13,172 nucleotides of DNA from JBJHBY01 sp050485745 (GTDB lineage: Bacteria; Pseudomonadota; Gammaproteobacteria; Pseudomonadales; CAMLJR01), in NCBI GenBank assembly GCA_050485745.1, contig JBJHBY010000086.1, forward strand, positions 1-13,172. The letters are read 5' to 3'. Shown in pieces: positions 1 through 7,726 of this stretch. Made by a program: the position numbers and the translations under genes. Within the stretch, counting starts at the first letter, position 1. Every line of letters starts with the position of its first letter. Below the pieces are notes generated by a model, which saw only the letters and a list, made by a program, of their open reading frames with translations, ran no database searches and had not been told where the DNA came from.

Positions 1-29
1 CCCCGGGTGCAACCACGTCCGTGCCGCCC

Positions 30-62
30 GGGATGGCCAAGCCGGCTGACGGGATGGCCAAG
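30..62. repeat. 13-bp direct repeat upstream of the yaiL-like gene
   Basis: The sequence CGGGATGGCCAAG occurs at 29-41 and again at 50-62, exactly 21 bp apart, which is two helical turns. It lies 57 bp upstream of the yaiL-like start codon, so it could be a pair of regulator sites on one DNA face. It could equally be a chance repeat in GC-rich DNA. No function is known. Confidence 0.4.
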
Positions 63-118
63 GACGCGCGTGCCCCATAGAATGCCGGGTTGAATCAGCG
101 CGCCACGGGATCATCACC

Positions 119-664
119 ATGGGCAAATCCCTTGCCGACCAACTGCTGGGCGCCGGCCTGGTGGATGAGAAGAAAGCGAAAAAGATCAAGAAGGAGAAGC
201 GCAAGCAGGACAAGCAGGTGCCCAAGGGCGCGCTGTCCGAGGCCGAAGAGCGCCGCGCCCGCCTGCAGCGCGAGCGCGAGGCGGCGGCGGAGCGCGACCG
301 CGAGCGCAACCGCCAGCGCGTCGCCGCGGAGGAGGCCAAGGCCCGCCGCGCCCAGGTGCGGCAGATGTTGCAGCAGCATGGGCAGCCAGTGGATGGCGAG
401 ATCCGCTTCAACTTTGTCGACCCGCGCAGCAACAAGGTCAAGCAGCTGTACGTCAATACCGAGGCCCAGAATCACCTCGCCCGCGGCAACCTCGCCATCT
501 GCGCCCATGGCGACGACTACACCGTGGTCCCCGCCAACGTCGCGGCGAAGATCGCGGAGCGGGTGGCGGAGGCACTGATCTTCCGCGCCACACCGGATGC
601 CTCGCAGCCGGACGAAGACGACCCCTACAAGGACTACCCCATCCCCGACGACCTGATGTGGTAA
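119..664 (+). CDS. yaiL: DUF2058 family protein, YaiL-like
   Basis: This 181-residue protein matches the layout of E. coli YaiL (about 179 residues), a DUF2058 protein with no firmly established molecular role and sometimes annotated as nucleoprotein or polynucleotide-associated. Residues 1-16 form the conserved opening (LADQLLGAGLVDEKKA). Residues 17-85 are an extremely charged Lys/Arg/Glu stretch expected to form a long helix or coiled coil. Residues 90-160 are a folded domain (IRFNFVDPRSNKVKQLYVN, then VVPANVAAKIAER). The C-terminus DEDDPYKDYPIPDDLMW is nearly the same as that of YaiL. The start ATG at 119 is preceded by only a weak GGGA, but the family N-terminus fits it exactly. The gene converges on the regulator gene, 70 bp away. 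It has no evident functional tie to propionate metabolism. There is no signal peptide, so it is cytoplasmic. Confidence 0.92.
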   Translation: MGKSLADQLLGAGLVDEKKAKKIKKEKRKQDKQVPKGALSEAEERRARLQREREAAAERDRERNRQRVAAEEAKARRAQVRQMLQQHGQPVDGEIRFNFVDPRSNKVKQLYVNTEAQNHLARGNLAICAHGDDYTVVPANVAAKIAERVAEALIFRATPDASQPDEDDPYKDYPIPDDLMW

Positions 665-683
665 TCCCGATCAGCACATTCCC

Positions 684-712
684 GTTCAGCCCCTGCCCGG
701 GCGCCCCTGAAC
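684..712. terminator. possible bidirectional terminator hairpin
   Basis: Between two convergent genes, GTTCAG at 684-689 and CTGAAC at 707-712 form outer arms around the inner palindrome GCCCGGGC at 695-702. The position suits a shared terminator. There is no T-tract on either side, so the call rests on position and symmetry only. Confidence 0.3.
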
Positions 713-734
713 AGGCGTCCGGCCAGTTATCCCC

Positions 735-2204
735 TCAGGCACCCGGGCGCTGCGCATAGGGCACCCAGTCGCGGATGTCCGGGTCCACCCGCAGCTCCCG
801 CCCCAGCGCCGGAAAGGCGCGCTGGCCGCAGTCGCGGCGGTCACACACCTTGCAACCGGCGCCGATGGGCGTGGCTGCATCGGGGTCGCCCAGGTTCAGC
901 CCCTTGGCATACACCAGCCGCTCCGCATGGCGCAGGTCACAGCCCAGGCCGATGGCGAAGCTGCGCGCCGGTGTGCCATAGCCGCCGCGACGCTGGGTCA
1001 CCGCCCGCGCCACCCACAAGTAAACGCGCTCATCCGGCATGCGCGCCAGCTGGGTGACGATGCGGTCCGGCTGGGCGAAGGCCTCGTACACACTCCACAG
1101 CGGGCAGGTGCCACCGGCGCGGGAGAAATGAAAATCCGTCGCGGACTGACGCTTGGAGATGTTGCCGGCGCGGTCCACGCGAATGAAGAAAAACGGCACG
1201 CCCCGGGCATCCTGGCGCTGCAGGGTCGAGAGGCGATGGCACACCGTTTCGTAACTGACGCCGAAGCGCTCCGCCAGCAGTTCGATGTCATAGTGCAGTG
1301 CCTCCGCCGCCTGCAGGAACGGCCGATAGGGCAGGACCAGCGCCCCGGCGAAGTAACTGGCCAGGCCGATGCCGGTCAGGGCGCGGGCGGACTCGCTGCT
1401 GAACGGTGTGTCCCCGGTCAGGCTGCGGATCGTCGCCCCCGCCTCCAGGTGCGCCAGCTGCACGGCGAGCTGGAACGCCTGGCGCGCCGGCTCCACCGCG
1501 GCGCCGATGCGCAACACCCGGGTGGCGGCGTCGTAGTGGCGCAAGCCGCCGTCCCCCCGGGCCGCGAGCTGCACCCGCACCCCGTGCCGACCCTGCAGAT
1601 ACTCCACCAGCAGCGGCACCAGCTCAGTGGCGGTGGGCTGTAATTCGCCGCGGCGTATGCCCTCCCCCGCGTTCTCCCCCATTCCTGCCTGCAGCAGCTG
1701 CGCGTGCAGGGCCTCGGCATGCACATCCAGGGGGTCGATGTAATTGTGGCGGGCGTAGAAGTAATCGCGCACCTCCTCATGCGGCTGCACCAGCCCGGCC
1801 AGCCCCGGGGCGCCGCGCTCGCTATCGCTGCCCGCGAGGGCGATGACCCGCTCCTCCGCGTCGCGGCAGCGCCGATGCAGGCGCACCAGCATGTCCGCCA
1901 GGGCCGGGGTCTGCTGCACCGCTCCCTGCAATTCCGCCCGCGGCAGGTCCGCCCCCATGTCCACGGCAACGTCGCGCACCTGGGCGAGCAGGCGCGCGTC
2001 TTCGTCCTCGGAGAAGAACTGCGGGTCCACCCCCAGCCGCGACTGCAGGCGCAACAGCACCTGCACGGTCAGTGGGCGTTCGTTGTTCTCGATCTGGTTC
2101 AGGTAGCTCGGCGAGATATCCAGTTGCTTTGCCATCACCACCTGCGTCATGCCGCGCTGTTCACGCAACGCCCGCAGCCGTACCCCCATGAATAACTTGC
2201 GCAT
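735..2204 (-). CDS. ScfR/RamB/PrpR-type transcriptional regulator (XRE HTH plus short-chain acyl-CoA sensing domain)
   Basis: This 489-residue regulator belongs to the short-chain fatty acyl regulator family that includes RamB of Corynebacterium and PrpR of Mycobacterium. Residues 8-62 are an XRE/Cro-type helix-turn-helix (LRALREQRGMTQ, then SPSYLNQIENNERPLT). The middle, about 150-330, corresponds to the ImmA/IrrE-like region, but the metalloprotease HExxH is absent (QLAVQLAHLEAG instead). Residues 331-485 form the DUF2083/ScfR C-terminal domain (GVPFFFIRVDRAGNISKR, then FHFSRAGGTCPLW). Cysteines at 367, 422, 451, 454 and 459 stand in that domain; mycobacterial PrpR is reported to hold a 4Fe-4S cluster and to bind CoA compounds. 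The ATG at 2204 is chosen because GAGGAG lies 4 bases upstream; in-frame GTG codons at 2219 and 2216 lie further out without such a site. The gene is divergent from prpC and is probably its regulator, and probably regulates itself. Confidence 0.93.
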   Translation of the reverse strand: MRKLFMGVRLRALREQRGMTQVVMAKQLDISPSYLNQIENNERPLTVQVLLRLQSRLGVDPQFFSEDEDARLLAQVRDVAVDMGADLPRAELQGAVQQTPALADMLVRLHRRCRDAEERVIALAGSDSERGAPGLAGLVQPHEEVRDYFYARHNYIDPLDVHAEALHAQLLQAGMGENAGEGIRRGELQPTATELVPLLVEYLQGRHGVRVQLAARGDGGLRHYDAATRVLRIGAAVEPARQAFQLAVQLAHLEAGATIRSLTGDTPFSSESARALTGIGLASYFAGALVLPYRPFLQAAEALHYDIELLAERFGVSYETVCHRLSTLQRQDARGVPFFFIRVDRAGNISKRQSATDFHFSRAGGTCPLWSVYEAFAQPDRIVTQLARMPDERVYLWVARAVTQRRGGYGTPARSFAIGLGCDLRHAERLVYAKGLNLGDPDAATPIGAGCKVCDRRDCGQRAFPALGRELRVDPDIRDWVPYAQRPGA

Positions 2205-2250
2205 CACACTCCTCACCACTCATGACTGACCGCCCGACACCGACCACGGC

Positions 2251-2346
2251 AATCTTCGCAAAATTTGCAAACCGGCAAAAAATCTTCGCAAAACCCCACC
2301 ATTTCAGGCCTTGTTGGCCAGACCCCGGCAAGCAAATATTGCAAAA
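2251..2346. promoter_or_regulatory. cluster of TTTGCAAA-like operator sites in the regulator-prpC intergenic region
   Basis: The region between the divergent regulator and prpC holds repeated T-rich/GCAAA motifs. TTCGCAAAA occurs at 2255-2263 and 2285-2293 as part of an exact 13-bp direct repeat (AATCTTCGCAAAA at 2251-2263 and 2281-2293), exactly 30 bp apart. The perfect palindrome TTTGCAAA lies at 2264-2271, GGCAAAAAA at 2274-2282, and TATTGCAAAA at 2337-2346 within the symmetric GCAAATATTGC. RamB, a relative of the neighbouring regulator, is known to bind a motif containing TTTGCAAA, so these are very likely its sites. The cluster starts 47 bp upstream of the regulator start, consistent with control of both genes. 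No -10/-35 pair is assigned with confidence. Confidence 0.75.
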
Positions 2347-2483
2347 CACCGACGCACTGGCAAGCGCGGAACGCGGAGCGCCCACAACCACCCGGGCGCA
2401 GCCACCGCTTCCGCACCGCCCACTGTCGCCAAGAGCCGCAGCCGGGCGGCGCCAGTGCCGGTACGCCCCTCAACCGCCCGTTC

Positions 2484-2489
2484 GGAGAG
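2484..2489 (+). promoter_or_regulatory. ribosome binding site deciding the prpC start
   Basis: GGAGAG ends 8 bases before the ATG at 2498. It supports that codon over the in-frame ATG at 2222, which would place the operator cluster inside the coding region and give a non-homologous N-terminal extension. Confidence 0.7.
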
Positions 2490-2497
2490 CACCGCCG

Positions 2498-3706
2498 ATG
2501 AGTGACGCCGCTACCGCACCCCAGCCCGCTGCCCCTGCAGCAGCCCCAGCCGCACCAGCCACCACAGGAACCGCCCCCCGGCCGAAGAAGTCCGTGGCCC
2601 TGTCCGGCGTCCAGGCGGGCAACACCGCCCTGTGCACCGTCGGGCGCACCGGCAACGACCTGCACTACCGCGGCTATGACATTCTCGACCTGGCGGAGGC
2701 CTGCGAATTCGAGGAGGTCGCGCACCTGCTGATCCACGGCAAGCTGCCCACCCGGGCCGAACTGCGTGCCTACAAGAACAAGCTGAAGGCCTTGCGCGGT
2801 CTGCCGGCATCGGTGAAGGACGCGCTGGAAAAACTCCCCGCCGCCGCACACCCCATGGACGTGATGCGCACCGGCGTGTCCGCGCTGGGCTGCGTGCTGC
2901 CAGAAAAGGACGACCACAACCTGCCCGGTGCACGCGACATCGCCGACCGTCTGATCGCCTCGCTGGGTTCGATGCTGTTGTACTGGTATCACTGGTCGAC
3001 CCAGGGCCGGCGCATCAGCGTCGAAACCGACGACGACTCCATCGGCGGGCACTTTCTGCATCTGCTGCACGACCAGGAGCCGCCAGCGCAGTGGGAGCGT
3101 GCCATGCACACTTCGCTGATTCTCTACGCCGAGCACGAATTCAATGCCTCAACCTTTACCGCACGGGTGATTGCCGGCACCGGCAGCGACGTTCACTCCG
3201 CGGTATCGGGCGCGATCGGCGCCCTGCGCGGGCCAAGGCACGGCGGCGCCAACGAGGTCGCCTTCGAGGTACAAAAGCGCTATGAAAACCCCGACGAGGC
3301 GGAGGCCGACATCCGCCGGCGCATCGCCGCGAAGGAAGTGATCATCGGTTTCGGTCACCCGGTGTATACGGTCAGCGACCCGCGCAACCAGGTGATCAAG
3401 CGCGTGGCGCGGCAACTCTCCGAGGATGCCGGCGCAATGAAGATGTACAGCATCGCCGAGCGCCTGGAGGCAGTGATGTGGGATGCCAAGCGGATGTTCC
3501 CGAACCTCGACTGGTTCAGCGCCGTCAGCTACCACATGATGGGCGTACCCACCGCCATGTTCACGCCGCTGTTTGTGATTGCGCGCACCAGCGGCTGGGC
3601 CGCGCATGTGATCGAACAGCGCATCGACAACAAGATCATCCGCCCGAGCGCCCACTACACCGGCCCCGAAGACCTTGCGTTTGTGCCGCTGGAGGAACGC
3701 CGTTAA
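2498..3706 (+). CDS. prpC: 2-methylcitrate synthase PrpC
   Basis: PrpC condenses propionyl-CoA with oxaloacetate to 2-methylcitrate, the first committed step of the 2-methylcitrate cycle. The 402-residue protein has the citrate-synthase fold of small bacterial PrpC enzymes (E. coli PrpC is about 389 residues). Catalytic residues are visible: His248 in RHGGANE, His287 in GFGHPVYTVSDPR (which fits the citrate synthase signature), and Asp338 in NLDWFSAVSYH. The segment LILYAEHEFNASTFTARV (207-224) is also typical. Residues 8-28 are an Ala/Pro-rich extension beyond the usual start and are probably disordered. The acnD and prpF neighbours decide methylcitrate rather than citrate synthase; some citrate synthase side activity is common in this family. 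The stop codon TAA is directly followed by the ATG of acnD, so translation is probably coupled. Confidence 0.95.
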   Translation: MSDAATAPQPAAPAAAPAAPATTGTAPRPKKSVALSGVQAGNTALCTVGRTGNDLHYRGYDILDLAEACEFEEVAHLLIHGKLPTRAELRAYKNKLKALRGLPASVKDALEKLPAAAHPMDVMRTGVSALGCVLPEKDDHNLPGARDIADRLIASLGSMLLYWYHWSTQGRRISVETDDDSIGGHFLHLLHDQEPPAQWERAMHTSLILYAEHEFNASTFTARVIAGTGSDVHSAVSGAIGALRGPRHGGANEVAFEVQKRYENPDEAEADIRRRIAAKEVIIGFGHPVYTVSDPRNQVIKRVARQLSEDAGAMKMYSIAERLEAVMWDAKRMFPNLDWFSAVSYHMMGVPTAMFTPLFVIARTSGWAAHVIEQRIDNKIIRPSAHYTGPEDLAFVPLEERR

Positions 3707-6265
3707 ATGAATCAGCGCTATCGCAAAAACCTGCCCGGCACCGACCTGGACTACTTCGACACCCGCGAGGCGGTGGAGGCGATCCGGCCCGGCGCCTGGA
3801 ACGGGCTGCCCTACACCTCCCGCGTGCTCGCCGAGCAACTGGTTCGCCGCTGTGAGCCCGAGGCCCTCACCGATGCGCTGCGGCAGATCATCGAGCGCAA
3901 ACGCGACCTGGACTTTCCCTGGTACCCCGCGCGCGTGGTGTGCCACGACATCCTCGGCCAGACCGCGCTGGTGGACCTCGCCGGCCTGCGCGACGCCATT
4001 GCCGAACAGGGCGGCGACCCCGCCCGGGTCAACCCGGTGGTGCCGACCCAGTTGATCGTGGACCACTCCCTGGCCGTCGAGTGCGGTGGTTATGATCCGG
4101 ACGCATTCCGCAAGAACCGCGATATTGAAGACCGTCGCAACGCGGATCGCTTCCACTTCATCGAATGGTGCAAGAGCGCCTTCGAGAATGTCGACGTGAT
4201 TCCCGCCGGCAACGGCATCATGCACCAGATCAACCTGGAGAAGATGTCGCCAGTGATCCAGGTGCGCGCAGATGCCCAGGGCCGGCGGGTCGCGTTCCCG
4301 GACACCTGTGTCGGCACCGACAGCCACACGCCCCATGTGGATGCCCTGGGGGTGATCGCCGTCGGCGTCGGCGGCCTCGAAGCCGAGACCGTGATGCTGG
4401 GCCGCGCCTCCATGATGCGCCTGCCCGACATCGTCGGCGTCGAACTGGTGGGCCGGCGCCAGCCCGGCATCACCGCCACCGACATCGTGCTCGCCCTGAC
4501 CGAATTCCTGCGCAGGGAACGCGTGGTTGGCGCCTACCTGGAGTTCTTCGGCGAAGGCACCGCCACCCTGTCCATTGGCGACCGCGCCACCATCTCCAAT
4601 ATGACACCGGAGTATGGCGCCACTGCCGCGATGTTCTACATCGACGCACAGACCATCGACTACCTGACGCTTACCGGCCGCGAGCCGGAGCAGGTCGCCC
4701 TGGTGGAACACTACGCGAAAACCACCGGGCTGTGGGCCGACAGCCTGCGACAGGCCGAGTACGAACGCGTGCTGCGCTTTGATCTGTCCGGCGTCGGCCG
4801 CAACATGGCCGGCCCCTCCAACCCGCACGCGCGCCTGCCCACCACCGAACTGGCGGCGCGCGGCATCGCCGGCCCGTGGCAAGAGNNNNNNNNNNACGTG
4901 ATCGCCGCCGGCCTGCTGGCGCGCAAGGCCAACGAACTCGGCCTGGTGCGCAAACCCTGGGTGAAGACCTCACTCGCACCCGGCTCCAGAGTCGTGGAGC
5001 TGTACCTGAAGGAAGCCGGCCTGCTGCCGGACCTGGAAAAACTCGGCTTCGGCATCGTCGGCTTTGCCTGCACCACCTGCAATGGAATGTCCGGCGCCCT
5101 GGACCCGGACATCCAGCGGGAGATCATCGAGCGCGACCTGTATGCCACCGCCGTGCTGTCGGGCAACCGCAATTTCGACGGCCGCATCCACCCCTATGCC
5201 CGGCAGGCTTTTCTGGCTTCGCCGCCGCTGGTGGTGGCCTACGCCATCGCCGGCACCGTGCGCTTCGATATCGAACAGGATGTGCTGGGCCAGGGCCCGG
5301 ACGGCCAGCCGATCACCCTGAGAGACCTCTGGCCCAGCGACGAGGACATCGACGCCCTGGTGGCCCGATGCGTGAAGCCCGAGCAGTTCCGCCAGATCTA
5401 CATTCCCATGTTTGATCTCGACCGGGGTGATGCCGCCGAGAGCCCGCTGTATGACTGGCGCCCGCGGAGCACCTACATCCGTCGCCCGCCGTACTGGGAG
5501 GGAGCCCTGGCCAATCAGCCGTCGCTCAAGGGCATGCGCCCGCTGGCGCTGCTGGGCGACAACATCACCACCGATCACCTGTCGCCTTCCAACGCGATCC
5601 TGATGCAGTCCGCCGCGGGCGAATACCTGCACAAGATGGGCCTGCCCGAGGAGGACTTCAACTCCTACGCCACCCATCGCGGCGACCACCTGACCGCACA
5701 GCGCGCCACCCTGGCCAACCCCAAACTCCTCAATGAAATGGTGCGGGACGCGAACGGCGCGGTGCGACAGGGCTCACTGGCCCGCGTCGAACCGGAGGGC
5801 GAGGTGATGCGCATGTGGGAGGCGATCGAAACCTACATGGCGCGCAGGCAGCCGCTGATCATCATTGCGGGAGCGGATTACGGCCAGGGCTCGTCCCGCG
5901 ACTGGGCGGCCAAGGGCGTGCGCCTGGCCGGCGTCGAGGCCATCGTGGCCGAGGGCTTCGAGCGCATTCACCGCACCAACCTGATCGGCATGGGCGTGCT
6001 GCCCCTGGAGTTCAAGCCCGGCACCACGCGCCGCAGCCTGGGCATCGGCAGCCCGGGCATCGATGGCACCGAGACCTTCGACGTCATCGGCACACCGGCC
6101 CCGCGCTGCGACCTGAGCCTGCTGATCCACCGGCGCGATGGCGACACCCTGGAGATCCCGGTAACCTGCCGACTGGACACCGCCGAGGAAGTTTCCATCT
6201 ACGAGGCCGGCGGCGTGCTGCAGCGCTTCGCCCGTGACTTCCTCGCATCGGCTACGGTGAACTGA
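3707..6265 (+). CDS. acnD: Fe/S-dependent 2-methylisocitrate dehydratase AcnD (interrupted by an assembly gap)
   Basis: AcnD is an aconitase-like enzyme that, with PrpF, replaces PrpD: it dehydrates 2-methylcitrate to a 2-methylaconitate that PrpF isomerises. The visible length is 852 codons including four undetermined ones; characterised AcnD proteins are about 865 residues. Aconitase motifs are clear: VDHSLAVE (118-125), DTCVGTDSHTPH (199-210), GFACTTCNGMSG with iron-sulfur ligands Cys455 and Cys458, and the swivel-domain motif GQGSSRDWAAKG around residues 727-738. Ten N bases at 4886-4895 replace the segment that should carry the SCTNT motif with the third cluster cysteine. The frame is kept across the Ns, and the flank (nAC GTG ATC, then GLLARKAN) matches the usual NVIAAGLLAR, so the gene is probably intact in the organism. 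GGAGGA at 3691-3696, inside the end of prpC, is its ribosome binding site. Confidence 0.95.
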   Translation: MNQRYRKNLPGTDLDYFDTREAVEAIRPGAWNGLPYTSRVLAEQLVRRCEPEALTDALRQIIERKRDLDFPWYPARVVCHDILGQTALVDLAGLRDAIAEQGGDPARVNPVVPTQLIVDHSLAVECGGYDPDAFRKNRDIEDRRNADRFHFIEWCKSAFENVDVIPAGNGIMHQINLEKMSPVIQVRADAQGRRVAFPDTCVGTDSHTPHVDALGVIAVGVGGLEAETVMLGRASMMRLPDIVGVELVGRRQPGITATDIVLALTEFLRRERVVGAYLEFFGEGTATLSIGDRATISNMTPEYGATAAMFYIDAQTIDYLTLTGREPEQVALVEHYAKTTGLWADSLRQAEYERVLRFDLSGVGRNMAGPSNPHARLPTTELAARGIAGPWQEXXXXVIAAGLLARKANELGLVRKPWVKTSLAPGSRVVELYLKEAGLLPDLEKLGFGIVGFACTTCNGMSGALDPDIQREIIERDLYATAVLSGNRNFDGRIHPYARQAFLASPPLVVAYAIAGTVRFDIEQDVLGQGPDGQPITLRDLWPSDEDIDALVARCVKPEQFRQIYIPMFDLDRGDAAESPLYDWRPRSTYIRRPPYWEGALANQPSLKGMRPLALLGDNITTDHLSPSNAILMQSAAGEYLHKMGLPEEDFNSYATHRGDHLTAQRATLANPKLLNEMVRDANGAVRQGSLARVEPEGEVMRMWEAIETYMARRQPLIIIAGADYGQGSSRDWAAKGVRLAGVEAIVAEGFERIHRTNLIGMGVLPLEFKPGTTRRSLGIGSPGIDGTETFDVIGTPAPRCDLSLLIHRRDGDTLEIPVTCRLDTAEEVSIYEAGGVLQRFARDFLASATVN
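4886..4895. other. assembly gap (10 N) inside acnD
   Basis: Ten undetermined bases sit between residues WQE and VIAAGLLARKAN. In AcnD relatives this interval holds about 20 or more residues, including the SCTNT...NPRN motif, so the N-run is most likely a placeholder of arbitrary size. A true length of 10 plus a multiple of 3 would keep the frame. Confidence 0.9.
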
Positions 6266-6266
6266 C

Positions 6267-7445
6267 ATGGCGCATGCTCCGCAAATCAGGATTCCCGCCA
6301 CGTACATGCGCGGTGGCACCAGCAAGGGTGTGTTCTTCAGGCTGGACGACCTGCCCGAGGCCGCGCGGCAACCGGGGCCGGCGCGCGACGCCCTGCTGTT
6401 GCGCGTGATCGGCAGCCCGGACCCTTACGCCAGACAGATCGACGGCATGGGCGGCGCCACCTCCAGCACCAGCAAAGCGGTGATCCTGTCGAAGAGCAGC
6501 CGGCCGGACCACGACGTGGACTACCTGTTCGGCCAGGTGGCCATCGACCGGGCCTTCGTCGACTGGAGCGGCAACTGCGGCAACCTCAGCGCCGCGGTGG
6601 GCGCCTTTGCCATCGGCAGCGGGCTGATCCCCGCCGCGCGCATTCCCGCCCATGGCGTGTGCAGCGTGCGCATCTGGCAGGCCAACATCGGCAAGACCCT
6701 GATCGCGCATGTGCCGATCAGCGACGGCGCCGTGCAGGAGACCGGCGACTTCGAGCTCGACGGCGTGACCTTTGCCGCGGCGGAAGTGCCTATCGAGTTT
6801 ATCGACCCCGCCGACGGCGAAGGTGCGCTGTTCCCCACCGGCAACCCGGTGGACGACCTCGACGTCCCCGGCCTGGGCACGCTGCGCGCGACCCTGATCA
6901 ACGCCGGCATCGCCACCGCCTTCGTCAACGCGGCGGACATCGGCTACACCGGCACCGAACTGCAGGACGCCATCAACGGCGACCCCGCGGCCCTGGCGAT
7001 GTTCGAAAACCTGCGCGCCCATGCCGCGCTGCGCATGGGCCTGATCCACTCGCCGGACGAGGCCGCCAACCGGCAGCACACGCCCAAGATCGCCTTTGTG
7101 GCCGCGCCCGTCGACTACGTGTCGTCCAGCGGCCGTGCGGTGCGCGCCGCGGACATCGACCTGCTGGTGCGGGCGCTGTCCATGGGCAAGCTGCACCACG
7201 CCATGATGGGCACCGCCGCGGTGGCGATCGGCACGGCGGCGGCCATTCCCGGCACCCTGGTCAACCTGGCCGCGGGTGGCGGAGCGCGCAACACGGTGTG
7301 CTTCGGCCACCCCTCCGGCACCCTGCGGGTGGGCGCCGAGGCACGCCAGGTGGACGGCGCCTGGGCCGTCACCAAAGTGGTGATGAGCCGCAGCGCCCGC
7401 GTGCTGATGGAAGGCCGGGTGCACGTGCCCGGCGATGCGTTTTGA
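6267..7445 (+). CDS. prpF: AcnD-accessory isomerase PrpF (2-methylaconitate cis-trans isomerase)
   Basis: PrpF isomerises the 2-methylaconitate made by AcnD so that the cycle can proceed to 2-methylisocitrate; it is found where AcnD replaces PrpD. The 392-residue length matches Shewanella PrpF (about 397), which has a diaminopimelate-epimerase-like two-domain fold. Characteristic motifs are the N-terminal PATYMRGGTSKGVFF (10-24), GMGGATSSTSKAV (60-72) and SGNCGNLSAAVGAFA (101-115). Lys70 and Cys104 appear to correspond to Lys73 and Cys107, reported as important in the Shewanella enzyme. The ATG starts one base after the acnD stop, with GGTGA 6 bases upstream as a modest ribosome binding site, so coupling to acnD is likely. 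No terminator is seen directly after it; the inverted-repeat element at 7466 follows 20 bp downstream. Confidence 0.95.
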   Translation: MAHAPQIRIPATYMRGGTSKGVFFRLDDLPEAARQPGPARDALLLRVIGSPDPYARQIDGMGGATSSTSKAVILSKSSRPDHDVDYLFGQVAIDRAFVDWSGNCGNLSAAVGAFAIGSGLIPAARIPAHGVCSVRIWQANIGKTLIAHVPISDGAVQETGDFELDGVTFAAAEVPIEFIDPADGEGALFPTGNPVDDLDVPGLGTLRATLINAGIATAFVNAADIGYTGTELQDAINGDPAALAMFENLRAHAALRMGLIHSPDEAANRQHTPKIAFVAAPVDYVSSSGRAVRAADIDLLVRALSMGKLHHAMMGTAAVAIGTAAAIPGTLVNLAAGGGARNTVCFGHPSGTLRVGAEARQVDGAWAVTKVVMSRSARVLMEGRVHVPGDAF

Positions 7446-7465
7446 TCGCTTGACTCACACATGGC

Positions 7466-7644
7466 GATCTGGAGTCCGCTGAACGGGACACGCTGTGAAT
7501 CCCCCTGCGGGGCCCGGCCAGCCATCACAGATGGCTGGCGTTTAGCTGCGCACGAAGCTGTGCTTCGTCACCGCTGGCCGCACCCATGTAAGCTCGACGG
7601 CCGCATCCCTGCGGCCGACGGTCCCGTTCAGCGGACTCCAGATC
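7466..7644. mobile_element. MITE-like element with perfect 24-bp terminal inverted repeats
   Basis: The left arm 7466-7489 (beginning GATCTGGAGTCCGC) and the right arm 7621-7644 are perfect reverse complements over 24 bases, enclosing 131 bp. The interior is a row of hairpins: GCCAGCCAT/ATGGCTGGC at 7517-7539, ACGAAGC/GCTTCGT at 7552-7568 and CGGCCGCA/TGCGGCCG at 7598-7617. No credible gene lies inside. Short size, long exact ends and no transposase fit a non-autonomous miniature element or a composite intergenic repeat. No target-site duplication is evident next to the arms. It separates prpF from the lyase gene and may act as a transcript-level structure. Confidence 0.75.
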
Positions 7645-7726
7645 ACCCTCGACTGTGTACCAGTTATTGATGAAGCTCCGAACCCGGCTATCAGACCAAT
7701 GAACCATTGCAAGGCAGGACCCAACC

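Noticed and set aside
2222..2497. In-frame extension of prpC to an ATG at 2222
   Set aside because: It would put the operator cluster inside the coding region. The encoded residues do not resemble any PrpC N-terminus, and GGAGAG supports the ATG at 2498.
3149..4882. Long minus-strand open frame (577 codons) across prpC and acnD
   Set aside because: It is a by-product of high-GC codon use antisense to two well-supported genes. Its product is low-complexity Gly/His/Val-rich with no family resemblance.
6252..7424. Long minus-strand open frame (390 codons) antisense to prpF
   Set aside because: It is a GC-driven shadow frame; the plus-strand PrpF motifs are unambiguous.
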